Shown here: positions 29,482 to 38,887 of the stretch, piece after piece
How positions within the stretch are numbered: position 1 is the stretch's first letter
Layout of the letters: the number at the start of each line of letters is the position of its first letter
Source of the DNA: Algoriphagus sp. AK58
GTDB taxonomy: Bacteria > Bacteroidota > Bacteroidia > Cytophagales > Cyclobacteriaceae
Direction of reading: 5' to 3'
Length of the DNA stretch: 64,000 nucleotides
NCBI RefSeq assembly: GCF_014324365.1
Contig: NZ_QEIG01000019.1
Coordinates: forward strand, 18,245 to 82,244
The notes under the pieces: model-generated
What the model saw: the letters and a program-made list of their open reading frames with translations, nothing else
Database searches by the model: none
What the model was told of the DNA's origin: nothing
Translations under genes and position numbers: made by a program

Positions 29482-30860
29482 GGACGGCCTATAAGGAACG
29501 AATTGCCAGAAGGCTGACTTGGGTCACGGCGATGATCATCCTGATCGTGTTTGTACTCATCTATCTGGTGGCGAGCTTCACCGTGGTGCGGAATATCGAC
29601 TACGAGCTCCAACTCGAGACGGACAAGCACAAGGATCAGATTTTTTTGGTTGATGGGGGAATCCGATTTCTCCATATGGACGAGTGGGAGGAGATGGAAC
29701 ATAGTCAAATCCAGCTTGACCCCATTTTTATCGAAATCGTGGATTTGCAAGGAAGATCCATGGATCGATCTCCTAATCTGAGGGAGAATCATCTTAGCTT
29801 TTCGCCTGAGAAATCCCTGAAAAACGAGGCTTGGACACAGAAAATCGGTGCAAGCGAGGTAAGACAAAGGCAAATCCCTCTTTACAATGCAGGAAAGCAC
29901 GAAGGCTATTTACTCCTGGCCAAATCGTTTGAAGATTCAAGAGAGCTCCTGGACAACCTCAGGAATGTATTGGTGGTCTTGTATCCCATTATTTTATTTT
30001 CACTTTTTCTCACCATGCGTTACCTCGCAGGAAAAAGTATAGAGCCGATCCAGGAAATTATCGACAAAACCAATCAGATCACCCAAAAAAACCTCAATGA
30101 GCGAGTGCCCGAACCGGAACTCCAAGATGAAATAGGCCAGCTCACCCGATCGATCAACAATCTGCTGGGTCGTTTGGAACAGGCCATGAAGAGGGAAAAA
30201 CAGTTTACCTCCGATGCTTCTCATGAGTTGAGGACACCGCTCTCGGTGCTTCGTGGCACGCTGGAAGTATTGATTCGAAAGCCAAGAACCTCAGAAGAGT
30301 ACGAGCAAAAAATAAAAACAGCGCTGGGAACCATCGACCGAATGAGTGCCATGATCGATCAGCTTTTAGCCCTTGCCAGAGTCGAAAATTCAAAAAACTT
30401 GGTGAGAGAAGAGTTGGAATTAATCACCTTTTTGGAAGAGAAAGCAGATCAAATCTCCGCGGAGCAACAGCGGAATATCACGTTTCAATCCCAAGTCAGT
30501 GTGCCGATATACATCACCACCAATGAGAAATCCTTGGAGATGATCTTGGATAATCTGCTGCAGAATGCCATCAAGTATTCGCCCAAAGGATCGGCTATTT
30601 ATCTCAGAGTAGGCAAGTCAGGGCATCATCCTTACATTGAGGTTACCGATTCGGGTTCGGGGATCGATGAGTCTCATTTGGAGCAGATTTTTGATCCTTT
30701 TTTTAGGGAAAAAGAAGCCTTGGATTTGGGGATTCCCGGTACAGGATTGGGTTTGGCCATTGTGAAAAAACTGGCTCAGGAATCTCAGATCAAACTTTCA
30801 GTGGTCAGCAAAAAAGATGTAGGCAGTACTTTTAGACTGGATTTTCCTCACCAATCTTAA
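29478..30860 (+). CDS. Sensor histidine kinase for metal efflux
   Basis: 460 residues. TM1 about 16-36, a periplasmic sensor of about 125 residues, TM2 about 163-183, HAMP-like linker (IDKTNQITQKNLNERVPEP), HisKA with His249 in DASHELRTPL, HATPase with DNLLQNAIKYSP, DSGSGID and GTGLGLAIVKK. Architecture is that of CusS/CzcS. Its start overlaps the regulator stop (ATGA) and its own stop lies inside the first heptamer of the putative operator. The signal is likely a periplasmic divalent metal ion, judged only from the neighbouring pump. Confidence 0.9.
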   Translation: MRTAYKERIARRLTWVTAMIILIVFVLIYLVASFTVVRNIDYELQLETDKHKDQIFLVDGGIRFLHMDEWEEMEHSQIQLDPIFIEIVDLQGRSMDRSPNLRENHLSFSPEKSLKNEAWTQKIGASEVRQRQIPLYNAGKHEGYLLLAKSFEDSRELLDNLRNVLVVLYPIILFSLFLTMRYLAGKSIEPIQEIIDKTNQITQKNLNERVPEPELQDEIGQLTRSINNLLGRLEQAMKREKQFTSDASHELRTPLSVLRGTLEVLIRKPRTSEEYEQKIKTALGTIDRMSAMIDQLLALARVENSKNLVREELELITFLEEKADQISAEQQRNITFQSQVSVPIYITTNEKSLEMILDNLLQNAIKYSPKGSAIYLRVGKSGHHPYIEVTDSGSGIDESHLEQIFDPFFREKEALDLGIPGTGLGLAIVKKLAQESQIKLSVVSKKDVGSTFRLDFPHQS

Positions 30861-30894
30861 GCAAATCTTAAGAATCGCCTAAGCCAGTCCTAAG
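30855..30894 (+). promoter_or_regulatory. Four-site operator for the OmpR-type regulator
   Basis: Heptamers TCTTAAG, TCTTAAG, GCCTAAG and TCCTAAG start at 30855, 30866, 30877 and 30888, exactly 11 bp apart. OmpR/PhoB-family dimers bind direct half-sites with one-turn 11-bp spacing; the PmrA/BasR box is CTTAAG-N5-CTTAAG. The array ends 40 bases before the pump start codon and precedes a possible promoter. Confidence 0.65.
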
Positions 30895-30900
30895 TTGGGT

Positions 30901-30929
30901 TTTGGACTTTTGTCTATCACTTAGACTTG
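30901..30929 (+). promoter_or_regulatory. Possible promoter of the metal pump
   Basis: TTTG (30901-30904) and TAGACTTG (30922-30929, one mismatch to TAnnTTTG) with a 17-base spacer, directly after the phased heptamers and six bases before the ATG at 30935. The spacer is a little short of the 19-21 usual in Bacteroides. Confidence 0.4.
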
Positions 30930-30934
30930 GGTTC

Positions 30935-33900
30935 ATGCTTGATCGGATCATACAGTGGAGTATTTCCAACAAACTCATCATTTTCATTTTTATCGCGGCT
31001 TGGATAGGATTTGGAGTATATGCTCTGTCCAAATTGCCCATAGGCGCAGTACCTGATGTGACCAACAATCAAGTGCAGGTCATTACCACTTCCCGAAATC
31101 TGGCCACGGAAGACGTAGAGAAATTTCTTACTTATCCGGTGGAGTTGGAAATGGCCAACTTGCCTGGAGTTAAGGAAATTCGTTCTGTCTCCAAGTTTGG
31201 GCTATCCGTGGTGACGATCGTGTTTGAGGAAGATATGGGGACTTATTTGCCCAGACAGCTGATTGCTGAGCGACTGAAAATCGCACAGGAAAAGATCCCT
31301 GCTGGTTTTGGGACACCGTTCATGGGGCCTATTTCTACGGGCTTGGGGGAAATTTATCAATATGTGATTGATGTCAAGCCGGGCTACGAAGACCGTTACA
31401 GCATCACCGATCTGAGAACCATTCAGGATTGGATTGTCAGGAGAAATCTTTCCGGAATCGAAGGGGTGATCGAGGTTAATACTTGGGGTGGATTTTTGAA
31501 ACAATATGAAGTAGCTATTAATCCCGAGCGACTCAAGGCCATGAATGTCAATTTGGCTCAAGTCTATGAGGTCTTGGCCAAAAATAATTCCATCGGAGGA
31601 GGAAGCTATATCGAAAAGACCAACGAGAGCTTTTTTATCCGTGGTGAAGGTCAGGTCAGAAGCCTGGAAGACATTGGTAGTATTGTCTTGGAGGTACGCA
31701 ATGGTAGTCCCATTTACATCCGCGACATTGCTACCGTGCAGTTTGGCCACGCCAACCGTTTTGGAGCGATCACTGCCAACGGGGAGGGAGAAAAAGTGCT
31801 AGGACAAGTGATGATGCTCAAAGGGGCTGATGGCAAAGGGACCATTGATCGTGTCAAGGAGCGTATATCCGAAATGGAGAATTCCTTGCCTGAGGGCATT
31901 GTGATCAATGGTTTTCTGGATCGCTCAGAATTAATTGCCCGAACCACCTTTACCATCACCGAAAACCTGGTGTTGGGCTGTTTGATCGTGGTATTTGTGG
32001 TCGTACTGCTCTTGGGGAATTTCCGATCCGGCCTGGTAGTCGCCTCAGTGATTCCATTGAGTTTGCTCTTTGCGCTCTCGATGATGTACATCTTTGGAGT
32101 TGATGCCAACCTGATGAGTTTGGGTGCGATTGACTTCGGGATTATCATCGATGGGGCGGTGATCATCGTAGAGTACATAGCCTATCAATTCACTAAATCC
32201 TCAGCGGTATTCACTGGACTTTCTTCCAAAGACAAACAGGCCGAAAAGGATAAAATCTCTTTCACGGGAGCTTCCAAAATGATGCACTCTGCCATTTTTG
32301 GGCAGATCATCATCATCATTGTATTCATTCCCATTTTGTCTCTTTCGGGCGTGGAGGGCAAAATGTTCCGTCCCATGGCCGAGGTGTTCAGCTTCGCCTT
32401 GATTGGAGCCATGATTTTGGGCCTGACCTATGTGCCGGTGGTGTCTTCCCTTTTCCTCAAGTCTGAAGCTCCCGGACCTAAGAATGTCTCCGTTCTGCTG
32501 ATCAATTTTCTCAATAAGCTCTATGAACCTACCATCCATTGGGCATTGACTCACACCAAGGCAGTGCTTACTGCGGCAGGCTTGATTTTGGTTGGGGCTT
32601 TTTTGCTGTTTTCTACCATGGGGGCGGAGTTTGTTCCCACTCTGGACGAAGGTGATTTTGTGATTCAGCCGGTATTGAAGACAGGGACTACCCTGACCAA
32701 CACCGTCGAAACGATAACAGAAATCGAGAAGATTCTGATGAAGTTTCCTGAAGTAAATCAGGTGGTAACCCGAATCGGAGCAGCCGAAATTCCCACCGAC
32801 CCCATGTCCATGGAGGAGAGCGATGTGATCGTGACCTTGCATCCACCGAGTGAGTGGACTACTGTGGAGACCAAAGACGAGTTGGCCGAAGAGTTCAAAA
32901 AAGCGCTGGAGGCAATTCCCGGATTGGACTACGAATTCACTCAGCCGATCGAGATGCGATTCAATGAGCTGATTACCGGTGTGAGGGCAGACTTGGCGAT
33001 CAAGGTTTTTGGGGAAGATCTCGAGGTATTGCTCCAAACCGCTCAAGAAATCGAGGCGGCCATCCAAGGTGTGGAAGGTGCGGCGGACATCATTTTGGAG
33101 AAAGTGGATGGACTGCCTCAGATGAAAATCGAATATGACCGAGCCAAAATCGCCAAATACGGACTCAATGTGGAGGACCTCAATCAGGTGGTGACTATGG
33201 GATTTGCCGGTTTGAGTGCAGGGACGGTTTTTGAGGGGGAAAAGCAGTTTGACTTGGTGGTACGATTCGATGAGCCTTTCCGAAAGGATATTGAAAATCT
33301 GGAAAATGCAGCCATCCAACTTCCCAATGGAGGAAGTATTCCTCTTTATGAATTGGCTAAAATCAGCTACACCAAGGGGCCTGCTAAAATATCCAGGGAC
33401 AATACCCGACGCCGGATCGTCATCGGGGTCAATGTAAGAAATCGTGATCTTCAGTCTGTGGTGGATGATATCCAGGCGATCATCAAAACCAAAATCAAAA
33501 TTCCGGAAGGTTACCGTGTGGACTATGGTGGGCAGTTTGAGAACCTACAGCAAGCCAGAAACCGCCTGTTGATCGCTGTTCCGGTAGCGTTGGTGCTGAT
33601 TTTTTTCCTTTTGTATTTCGCGTTTTCCTCCACCAGGGATGCCTTAATGATTTACACGGCGATTCCGTTTTCGGCAATTGGAGGAATCCTTCTCCTTTGG
33701 TTTAGAGATATGCCTTTCAGTATTTCTGCTGGGGTTGGGTTTATCGCCCTTTTTGGGATTGCGGTGCTCAATGGAATCGTCATGATCGAACATTTCAAAT
33801 CCATGAAACATAGATTTACCACCATTCGGGAGTTGGTGATCGTCGGGGCTAAAGAGCGACTTCGCCCCGTATTACTGACCGCTTCGGCGGCAGCCTTGGG

Positions 33901-35254
33901 CTTTTTGCCTATGGCCGTGTCGGGTTCGGCAGGTGCTGAGGTACAGCGTCCTTTGGCTACGGTAGTGGTAGGCGGATTGATTTCGGCTACGCTGTTGACC
34001 TTGGTCGTTTTACCGGTGCTGTATGTGCTTTTCAACTCCGGACAAAAAGGAATCAAATTGCCCAAAGCCGCAAGCATTTTAGTGTTGTTTTTGCTCAGTC
34101 CTTTTGCTTCTTCATTTGCACAGCAAAGTACTGAACTGACTCTGGAAGAAGCCCTGCAGTTGGCAGAAAAGCAAAATCCTGGCATTCTCGCCTCCCAAAA
34201 ACGCTTGGAATCAGCTTCCGCGTTGACCCGTTCGGCCTGGGAGGTTTCCAAAACCACGGTTTTCCATCGACAGGATCAAAATGACATTGCAGAAAATGGC
34301 GTGTTCAATAGGGTGTGGGGAGTGCGTCAGAGTATGGATTTTCCTACTGTTTATGGGGCCCAAAAGAATTTTCTCCGCTCTGGTGAGCAACAGGAAGAGG
34401 CACGCTTAGCTCTTGACCTCCGGGCCTTGAAAAAAGAGGTGAGCACGGCTTATGTAACCGCTGCCTATTGGAGGGAATTGGAGAAAAATTACAATTTTCT
34501 CGATAGCCTTTATGGTTCATTTTCAAGAGCAGCCAACCGACGGCTGGAAACCGGGGAAGCCAATTTGCTGGAAAAACTTACCGCAGAAAGTAAGCAGCGG
34601 GAGATCGCCATTCGAAAATCAGAAGCTCAGCGCGGAAAATCCATAGCGCTGGAACAGCTTGCAAGATTGATTCAGCTTAATGGAGAGGTAACGATTTCCG
34701 AAGAACCCTTGGAATTGGTGTTGAATACAGATCTGGAGTCCCATCCCGGTTTTTCCCTTTTTGAGGCCGCCAAAATGCAGGCCTTTTACCAGACCAAAGT
34801 CAATCAAAATTCCCTTTTGCCCAATTTCCATTTGGATCTGTTTAGAGGCACTAACCAAGAGCCTGGATCTAAAATCTATCCCGGATTTGAAGTGGGCGTA
34901 GGGATTCCGCTCTTTTTCGGTGCACAATCTGCAAAAATCAAAGCCGGAAAAATCGCTCAGGAACAGATCGACTTTGAATCGGAAAACTTTCGTTCCCGAT
35001 TAGAGACCAACTTTTCAAACATCCAAAAGAAATTGGATCAAAATCGGCAAATCATCAACTACTACGAGACAGAAGGAAAAGTGCTTGCCGATCAGTTGCG
35101 AAACCAAGCCAGTCGATCCTTCCAAGAAGGAGAAATCGATTTTCTCCAATACGTCCAACTCGTGGAAAACTCCCGGACGATCACCTTGCAATACCTGCAG
35201 GCCCGTCTCGATTATCAACTCAATCAACTTGAACTTCTTTATTTAGTGAACTGA
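30935..35254 (+). CDS. CzcA-type heavy-metal RND pump fused to a TolC-like channel
   Basis: 1439 residues from the ATG at 30935 (MLDRIIQWSISNKLI is the normal CzcA start; an earlier start overlaps the presumed promoter). Residues 1 to about 1040 are a full heavy-metal RND permease, with the helix-4 signature DFGIIIDGAVIIVE of the CzcA (Zn/Co/Cd/Ni) subgroup rather than the CusA one. Then comes a hydrophobic, signal-peptide-like segment (about 1043-1062, ending ASSFAQQ) and a TolC/CzcC-like outer-membrane factor (about 1065-1439, LTLEEALQLAEKQNPG). Pump and channel are separate proteins in Proteobacteria; fusions of this kind are known in Bacteroidota. The internal signal-like segment may be cleaved to free the channel. 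The adaptor gene overlaps its stop by one base. Confidence 0.93.
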   Translation: MLDRIIQWSISNKLIIFIFIAAWIGFGVYALSKLPIGAVPDVTNNQVQVITTSRNLATEDVEKFLTYPVELEMANLPGVKEIRSVSKFGLSVVTIVFEEDMGTYLPRQLIAERLKIAQEKIPAGFGTPFMGPISTGLGEIYQYVIDVKPGYEDRYSITDLRTIQDWIVRRNLSGIEGVIEVNTWGGFLKQYEVAINPERLKAMNVNLAQVYEVLAKNNSIGGGSYIEKTNESFFIRGEGQVRSLEDIGSIVLEVRNGSPIYIRDIATVQFGHANRFGAITANGEGEKVLGQVMMLKGADGKGTIDRVKERISEMENSLPEGIVINGFLDRSELIARTTFTITENLVLGCLIVVFVVVLLLGNFRSGLVVASVIPLSLLFALSMMYIFGVDANLMSLGAIDFGIIIDGAVIIVEYIAYQFTKSSAVFTGLSSKDKQAEKDKISFTGASKMMHSAIFGQIIIIIVFIPILSLSGVEGKMFRPMAEVFSFALIGAMILGLTYVPVVSSLFLKSEAPGPKNVSVLLINFLNKLYEPTIHWALTHTKAVLTAAGLILVGAFLLFSTMGAEFVPTLDEGDFVIQPVLKTGTTLTNTVETITEIEKILMKFPEVNQVVTRIGAAEIPTDPMSMEESDVIVTLHPPSEWTTVETKDELAEEFKKALEAIPGLDYEFTQPIEMRFNELITGVRADLAIKVFGEDLEVLLQTAQEIEAAIQGVEGAADIILEKVDGLPQMKIEYDRAKIAKYGLNVEDLNQVVTMGFAGLSAGTVFEGEKQFDLVVRFDEPFRKDIENLENAAIQLPNGGSIPLYELAKISYTKGPAKISRDNTRRRIVIGVNVRNRDLQSVVDDIQAIIKTKIKIPEGYRVDYGGQFENLQQARNRLLIAVPVALVLIFFLLYFAFSSTRDALMIYTAIPFSAIGGILLLWFRDMPFSISAGVGFIALFGIAVLNGIVMIEHFKSMKHRFTTIRELVIVGAKERLRPVLLTASAAALGFLPMAVSGSAGAEVQRPLATVVVGGLISATLLTLVVLPVLYVLFNSGQKGIKLPKAASILVLFLLSPFASSFAQQSTELTLEEALQLAEKQNPGILASQKRLESASALTRSAWEVSKTTVFHRQDQNDIAENGVFNRVWGVRQSMDFPTVYGAQKNFLRSGEQQEEARLALDLRALKKEVSTAYVTAAYWRELEKNYNFLDSLYGSFSRAANRRLETGEANLLEKLTAESKQREIAIRKSEAQRGKSIALEQLARLIQLNGEVTISEEPLELVLNTDLESHPGFSLFEAAKMQAFYQTKVNQNSLLPNFHLDLFRGTNQEPGSKIYPGFEVGVGIPLFFGAQSAKIKAGKIAQEQIDFESENFRSRLETNFSNIQKKLDQNRQIINYYETEGKVLADQLRNQASRSFQEGEIDFLQYVQLVENSRTITLQYLQARLDYQLNQLELLYLVN

Positions 35255-36405
35255 TGAAAACCGCTAAGCTCACAATACTTGCTCACTTGGGCGCCACTTT
35301 ACTTATTTTGTCTACTTCCTGTTCCAAGAATGAATCTTCAGAAAACGGTATTGAAGTGGCTGAAGCTCCAGAAGATTCAAGAGAAATTGTCCTTACCGAG
35401 GATCAGTTTCGCACCATGAAAATGGAGTGGGGCCCGCTACACACGGGAGAGTTTTCGGAGGAAATTACCGTGCAGGGTACCGTCCAGATTCCAGTCGAAG
35501 GGATGCGTGAGATTTCCGCTTACTATGGAGGGTATGTCCAGGATTTGAAATTGCTGGAAGGGGAGGCCGTAAAAAAGGGAGAGGTACTTTTCACTTTGGA
35601 AAATCCTGATTTCATCCGTTTACAGCAGGATTACCTGGAGACCAGAAGCCAGCTCACCTACCTGAAGGCAGAGTTTGAGCGTCAGCGTATCTTAGCTTCC
35701 GAACAGATTTCGGCCCAGAAAAACTTGATCAAGGCCGAAGCGGATTATCAGTCAGCCTTGGCAAAGACAGAGAGTTTGAAAAAGCAGCTCTCTCTGATCC
35801 AAATCAATGCGGAGCAACTCACTCCCGAGTCCATCAAAACCAAAGTAGCGGTGACTTCGCCAATCAGTGGATTTGTTGAGGGTGTGTGGGTAGTTCCAGG
35901 TCAATTTTTGCCTGCTGCTGGAAAAGCAGTCTCTCTATTGAGCAAAGATCACATTCATGTCGAGTTGGTGTTGTTTGAAAAAGATGCCAATCGGGTACAT
36001 CCAGGACAGAAAGTGGAATTTTCCAGTCCTGATAAGCCAGGAGAAGTAATGGAAGCCAAGATTTATGTGGTAGGTCAGTCCATCAATGAGCAGCGCCAAA
36101 TCAACGTACATGCACATTTGTTGGATGATGGCCAGGAATCTAAGTTGACGCCGGGAATGTTTTTGCAGGCAAGAATCCAGTTAGATCCTAAGATCTCCTT
36201 GGCAGTGCCAGAGGAATCGGTACTCGAGGTGGATCAGGAACGCTATATTTTGATCCAAAAGGCTAAGACTGAAAGCGGATTTGTGTTGGAAAAAGTAAAA
36301 GTCATTCCCGGTGCCAAGGGCAAGCATTACCTGGCAATCGAGCCGGAGAAGGCCTTGGACTCTACGACGGTGGTCTTGGTCAAGGGAGGCTTTAATTTGC
36401 TGTAA
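35254..36405 (+). CDS. CzcB/CusB-like RND periplasmic adaptor lipoprotein
   Basis: 383 residues with a lipoprotein signal (LLILSTSC, Cys23). It shows the membrane-fusion-protein order: beta-barrel strand, lipoyl half-motif (YYGGYVQDLKLLEGEAVKKGEVLFTLENPDF in parts at about 89-125), helical hairpin, second lipoyl half (TSPISGFVEGVWVVPGQFL) and a C-terminal membrane-proximal domain. It joins the RND pump to the outer-membrane channel in the periplasm. Its start overlaps the pump stop by one base, the tightest coupling. No His/Met-rich metal-binding N-terminus is evident. Confidence 0.9.
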   Translation: MKTAKLTILAHLGATLLILSTSCSKNESSENGIEVAEAPEDSREIVLTEDQFRTMKMEWGPLHTGEFSEEITVQGTVQIPVEGMREISAYYGGYVQDLKLLEGEAVKKGEVLFTLENPDFIRLQQDYLETRSQLTYLKAEFERQRILASEQISAQKNLIKAEADYQSALAKTESLKKQLSLIQINAEQLTPESIKTKVAVTSPISGFVEGVWVVPGQFLPAAGKAVSLLSKDHIHVELVLFEKDANRVHPGQKVEFSSPDKPGEVMEAKIYVVGQSINEQRQINVHAHLLDDGQESKLTPGMFLQARIQLDPKISLAVPEESVLEVDQERYILIQKAKTESGFVLEKVKVIPGAKGKHYLAIEPEKALDSTTVVLVKGGFNLL

Positions 36406-36412
36406 AAGCGGA

Positions 36413-36790
36413 TTTGCCACGAAGGCGGAAAGACGCTAAAGATTACTGTTGTCCTGCTTCTCCAGAAGCTGGACTTGACAGAAGAATTCCCAGAGTTTTG
36501 CTCGGTTTTCTTAGTTAAAGGAATGAGGGTTGTTTTTGAAGACGTGAGAGGATACACTCACTTCAGCACTAAAGATTGAACTACAATAGACACGTAGGAA
36601 ACACATAGAAAAAGGGTTGGTAATTAAAAAGCTATGTGCCGCTATGTGGCTAGTGTGGTCAAAAAAAAATCGACTTACCTCAAACCAACCATGAATTTTT
36701 TCAACAAGATTCAGCTTTCTGGTTTTAGCTTTTTACTTTCGCAGTCAGCAGTCTTAAGATTCAGTCTTCTGAATTTTGCCCTCTGATTTT
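36413..36790. repeat. Mosaic of dispersed repeat fragments
   Basis: The 395-base gap after the metal-efflux operon contains TTTGCCACGAAGGCG (36413) and GTTGTCCTGCTTCTC (36448), both also in the 28361-28757 block but in the opposite order, then CACATAG/CTATGTG words (36601-36655) and an end rich in TCAGTCTTCTGAATTTTG-like words. No gene is supported here; the GNAT promoter must lie within. Confidence 0.55.
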
Positions 36791-36800
36791 CTCCAAAAAT

Positions 36801-37484
36801 ATGCCCCACCCGCTCGACAATCCCATTTGGAACGCCCTAAATACGGGCAGTCAATCCCTTTCTTGTGGGACGGATCGGGTACGGCTTATTGATCGTCAAA
36901 TGGGCTTTTTTGCAGGGATGCCTGCTTATGAGTCCGAGAATCTTGATGAATTATACCATTTCCTCGAGCCAGGACAGCGCGTAATCCTTTTTCCCCCAAG
37001 TCATCTTCCTCTGGATGAAAAGTGGACCGTGCACAATGACCGAGAGCTGCTTCAGATGGTCTGCGAACGGGAATTTATTGGGATAGAAACAAATCCTCAA
37101 ATCCTTCCCCTCAATGAAAGCTACGTCCCTGAGATGTTGGCTTTGACTCAACTCACCAAACCTGGTCCGTTTTTGTCCAAGACCATTGATTTTGGAAATT
37201 ATTTTGGTTTATTCTCCAATGGAAAATTGGTTTCCATGGCAGGTGCTAGACTTAGCCCTAGTCCTTATACCGAAGTAAGTGCGGTATGCACCCATCCAGA
37301 TTTTGTCGGTCAAGGCATTTCCAAGAAAGTTATGCCTTTTGTTCTTGAGGGAATTCAAAGCAGGGGGAATATTCCATTTCTCCACCTGTATCCCGACAAT
37401 ACTCCGGCGTTTCGATTATACGCCAGTTTAGGGTTTGTGTCGCGGGCAATGCTGCGGGTGTATTTGTTGGAGAAAAGGGCTTGA
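36801..37484 (+). CDS. GNAT-family N-acetyltransferase
   Basis: 227 residues. The C-terminal half is a GNAT fold of the FR47-like type: KLVSMAGARLSPSPYTEVSAVCTHPDFVGQG-type strands with the acetyl-CoA loop Q/G-x-G-I-S-K (about 172-176), then ENIPFLHLYPDN-like strand 6 and the RLYASLGFVSR motif (about 207-217). The N-terminal half (about 1-95) is a variable substrate domain. Substrate unknown. Single gene between repeat-rich spacers. Confidence 0.85.
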   Translation: MPHPLDNPIWNALNTGSQSLSCGTDRVRLIDRQMGFFAGMPAYESENLDELYHFLEPGQRVILFPPSHLPLDEKWTVHNDRELLQMVCEREFIGIETNPQILPLNESYVPEMLALTQLTKPGPFLSKTIDFGNYFGLFSNGKLVSMAGARLSPSPYTEVSAVCTHPDFVGQGISKKVMPFVLEGIQSRGNIPFLHLYPDNTPAFRLYASLGFVSRAMLRVYLLEKRA

Positions 37485-37653
37485 TTTGTTTTTAAAAGAT
37501 AAAGTTTGCACGGTCGAGTTGGTCTAGGGGATTGAGGGAAGCAGTCTTTTTGAAGTTCGAAGAGGCATTGAGGGATAGTAGTCCATAAACTTCTAAATTG
37601 AGTATAACTACAGTCGGCTTGAAAGGCGGACAGCATCTTAGATATCCAACACA

Positions 37654-38745
37654 ATGAAAAAACTATTCTTTTTGCTTCTTCTGGTAGGCGCACTGGGTAT
37701 GGGCGCCATGGCTCAAACAAAAAACACCAAAACAGAGAACATCGTCCTGATCACCTTTGATGGATTGAGGTGGCAGGAGCTTTTCAAAGGTGCTGACTCC
37801 CTGATGATCGATGATACAGGCATGATAGATCGGGCCGGCTCGCTTTTGTCTGATTTTTGGCATCCTGACCCGATCAAGCGGCGGGAAATGCTGTTTCCGT
37901 TTTTTTGGAATACCATCGCCAAGCAGGGGCAGATCTATGGCAACCGGGCTTTTGGCAACTTGGTAGACAACAGCAATACCATGTGGTTTTCCTATCCGGG
38001 ATACAATGAGGTACTGAGTGGATTTGCCGATGATGCCCGCATCAATTCCAACTCCAAGATCAATAATCCCAATGTGACCTTTCTCGAACACCTAAATCAA
38101 ATGCCTTCATACAAAGGAAAGGTCATGGCCTTTGGCAGCTGGGACGTGTTTCCTTACATCATTAATGAGGAGAGAAGCGGCATACCCGTCAATGCAGGTT
38201 TTGACCTGGCAGTGGGGAATGACCTGACAGATGTGGAGAAAACCGTCAACCGTATGCAGCAGGAAATCCGAGGTCCTTGGGACGGTGTGAGATTAGATCC
38301 ATTTACTCACCACTATGCACTCGAAGCGATCAAAAAGCACAAGCCTAAAGTGCTCTACATTGCTTATGGAGAGACGGATGACTGGGCTCACGGAGGCAAA
38401 TACGATCAATACCTATGGTCAGCCAGGCAGACAGACAAGTACATCAAAGAAGTCTGGGAAACCCTGCAAGCCGACCCTCAATACAAAGATAAAACTACCC
38501 TGATCATCAGCGTAGATCATGGGCGTGGCATTACCAAAAGCAGCTGGAAAGGGCATGGATCAAATATCCCGGAGGCTGGACAAATCTGGCTAATGGCCAT
38601 GGGGCCTGATACTCCAGCTACCGGTGAGATGAAAATGGAAGGACAGTGGTCTTCTTCGATGGTAGCACGTACGGTGTTTCAGTTACTAGGACTGGACTAT
38701 CCTGATGCCAAAGCTGCACCTGCAGTGAAAGAAATGATCAAATGA
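37654..38745 (+). CDS. Secreted alkaline-phosphatase-superfamily phosphodiesterase-like protein
   Basis: 363 residues with a signal peptide (LLLLVGALGMGAMAQ). The mature protein has metal-ligand landmarks of the alkaline phosphatase superfamily: NIVLITFDGLRWQELF near the N-terminus (Asp), GETDDWAHGGKYD (Asp/His), and LIISVDHGRG plus GHGSNIPE near the end (Asp-His and His). Relatives include nucleotide pyrophosphatase, sulfatase and phosphoglycerate mutase types. The usual Thr/Ser nucleophile position after the first Asp is not obvious to me, so the exact reaction is open. It should act in the periplasm or outside the cell. Confidence 0.75.
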   Translation: MKKLFFLLLLVGALGMGAMAQTKNTKTENIVLITFDGLRWQELFKGADSLMIDDTGMIDRAGSLLSDFWHPDPIKRREMLFPFFWNTIAKQGQIYGNRAFGNLVDNSNTMWFSYPGYNEVLSGFADDARINSNSKINNPNVTFLEHLNQMPSYKGKVMAFGSWDVFPYIINEERSGIPVNAGFDLAVGNDLTDVEKTVNRMQQEIRGPWDGVRLDPFTHHYALEAIKKHKPKVLYIAYGETDDWAHGGKYDQYLWSARQTDKYIKEVWETLQADPQYKDKTTLIISVDHGRGITKSSWKGHGSNIPEAGQIWLMAMGPDTPATGEMKMEGQWSSSMVARTVFQLLGLDYPDAKAAPAVKEMIK

Positions 38746-38887
38746 AGAAACTGATCATGTAATTACTTGCCACTCGGGTCGTAAAAACCTTGAAAAAGGT
38801 ACTTCTTCAACCTTTTGCGAAACATTCAATGGATGAATTTATCCGATAAAATTTGATGGGACTTTAAAAAACTAACTACTGAAAATT

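Noticed and set aside
32201..33319. 372-codon antisense frame inside the CzcA-type pump gene
   Set aside because: Shadow of a long, well-conserved coding frame; composition is that of the complementary strand and no family is recognisable.
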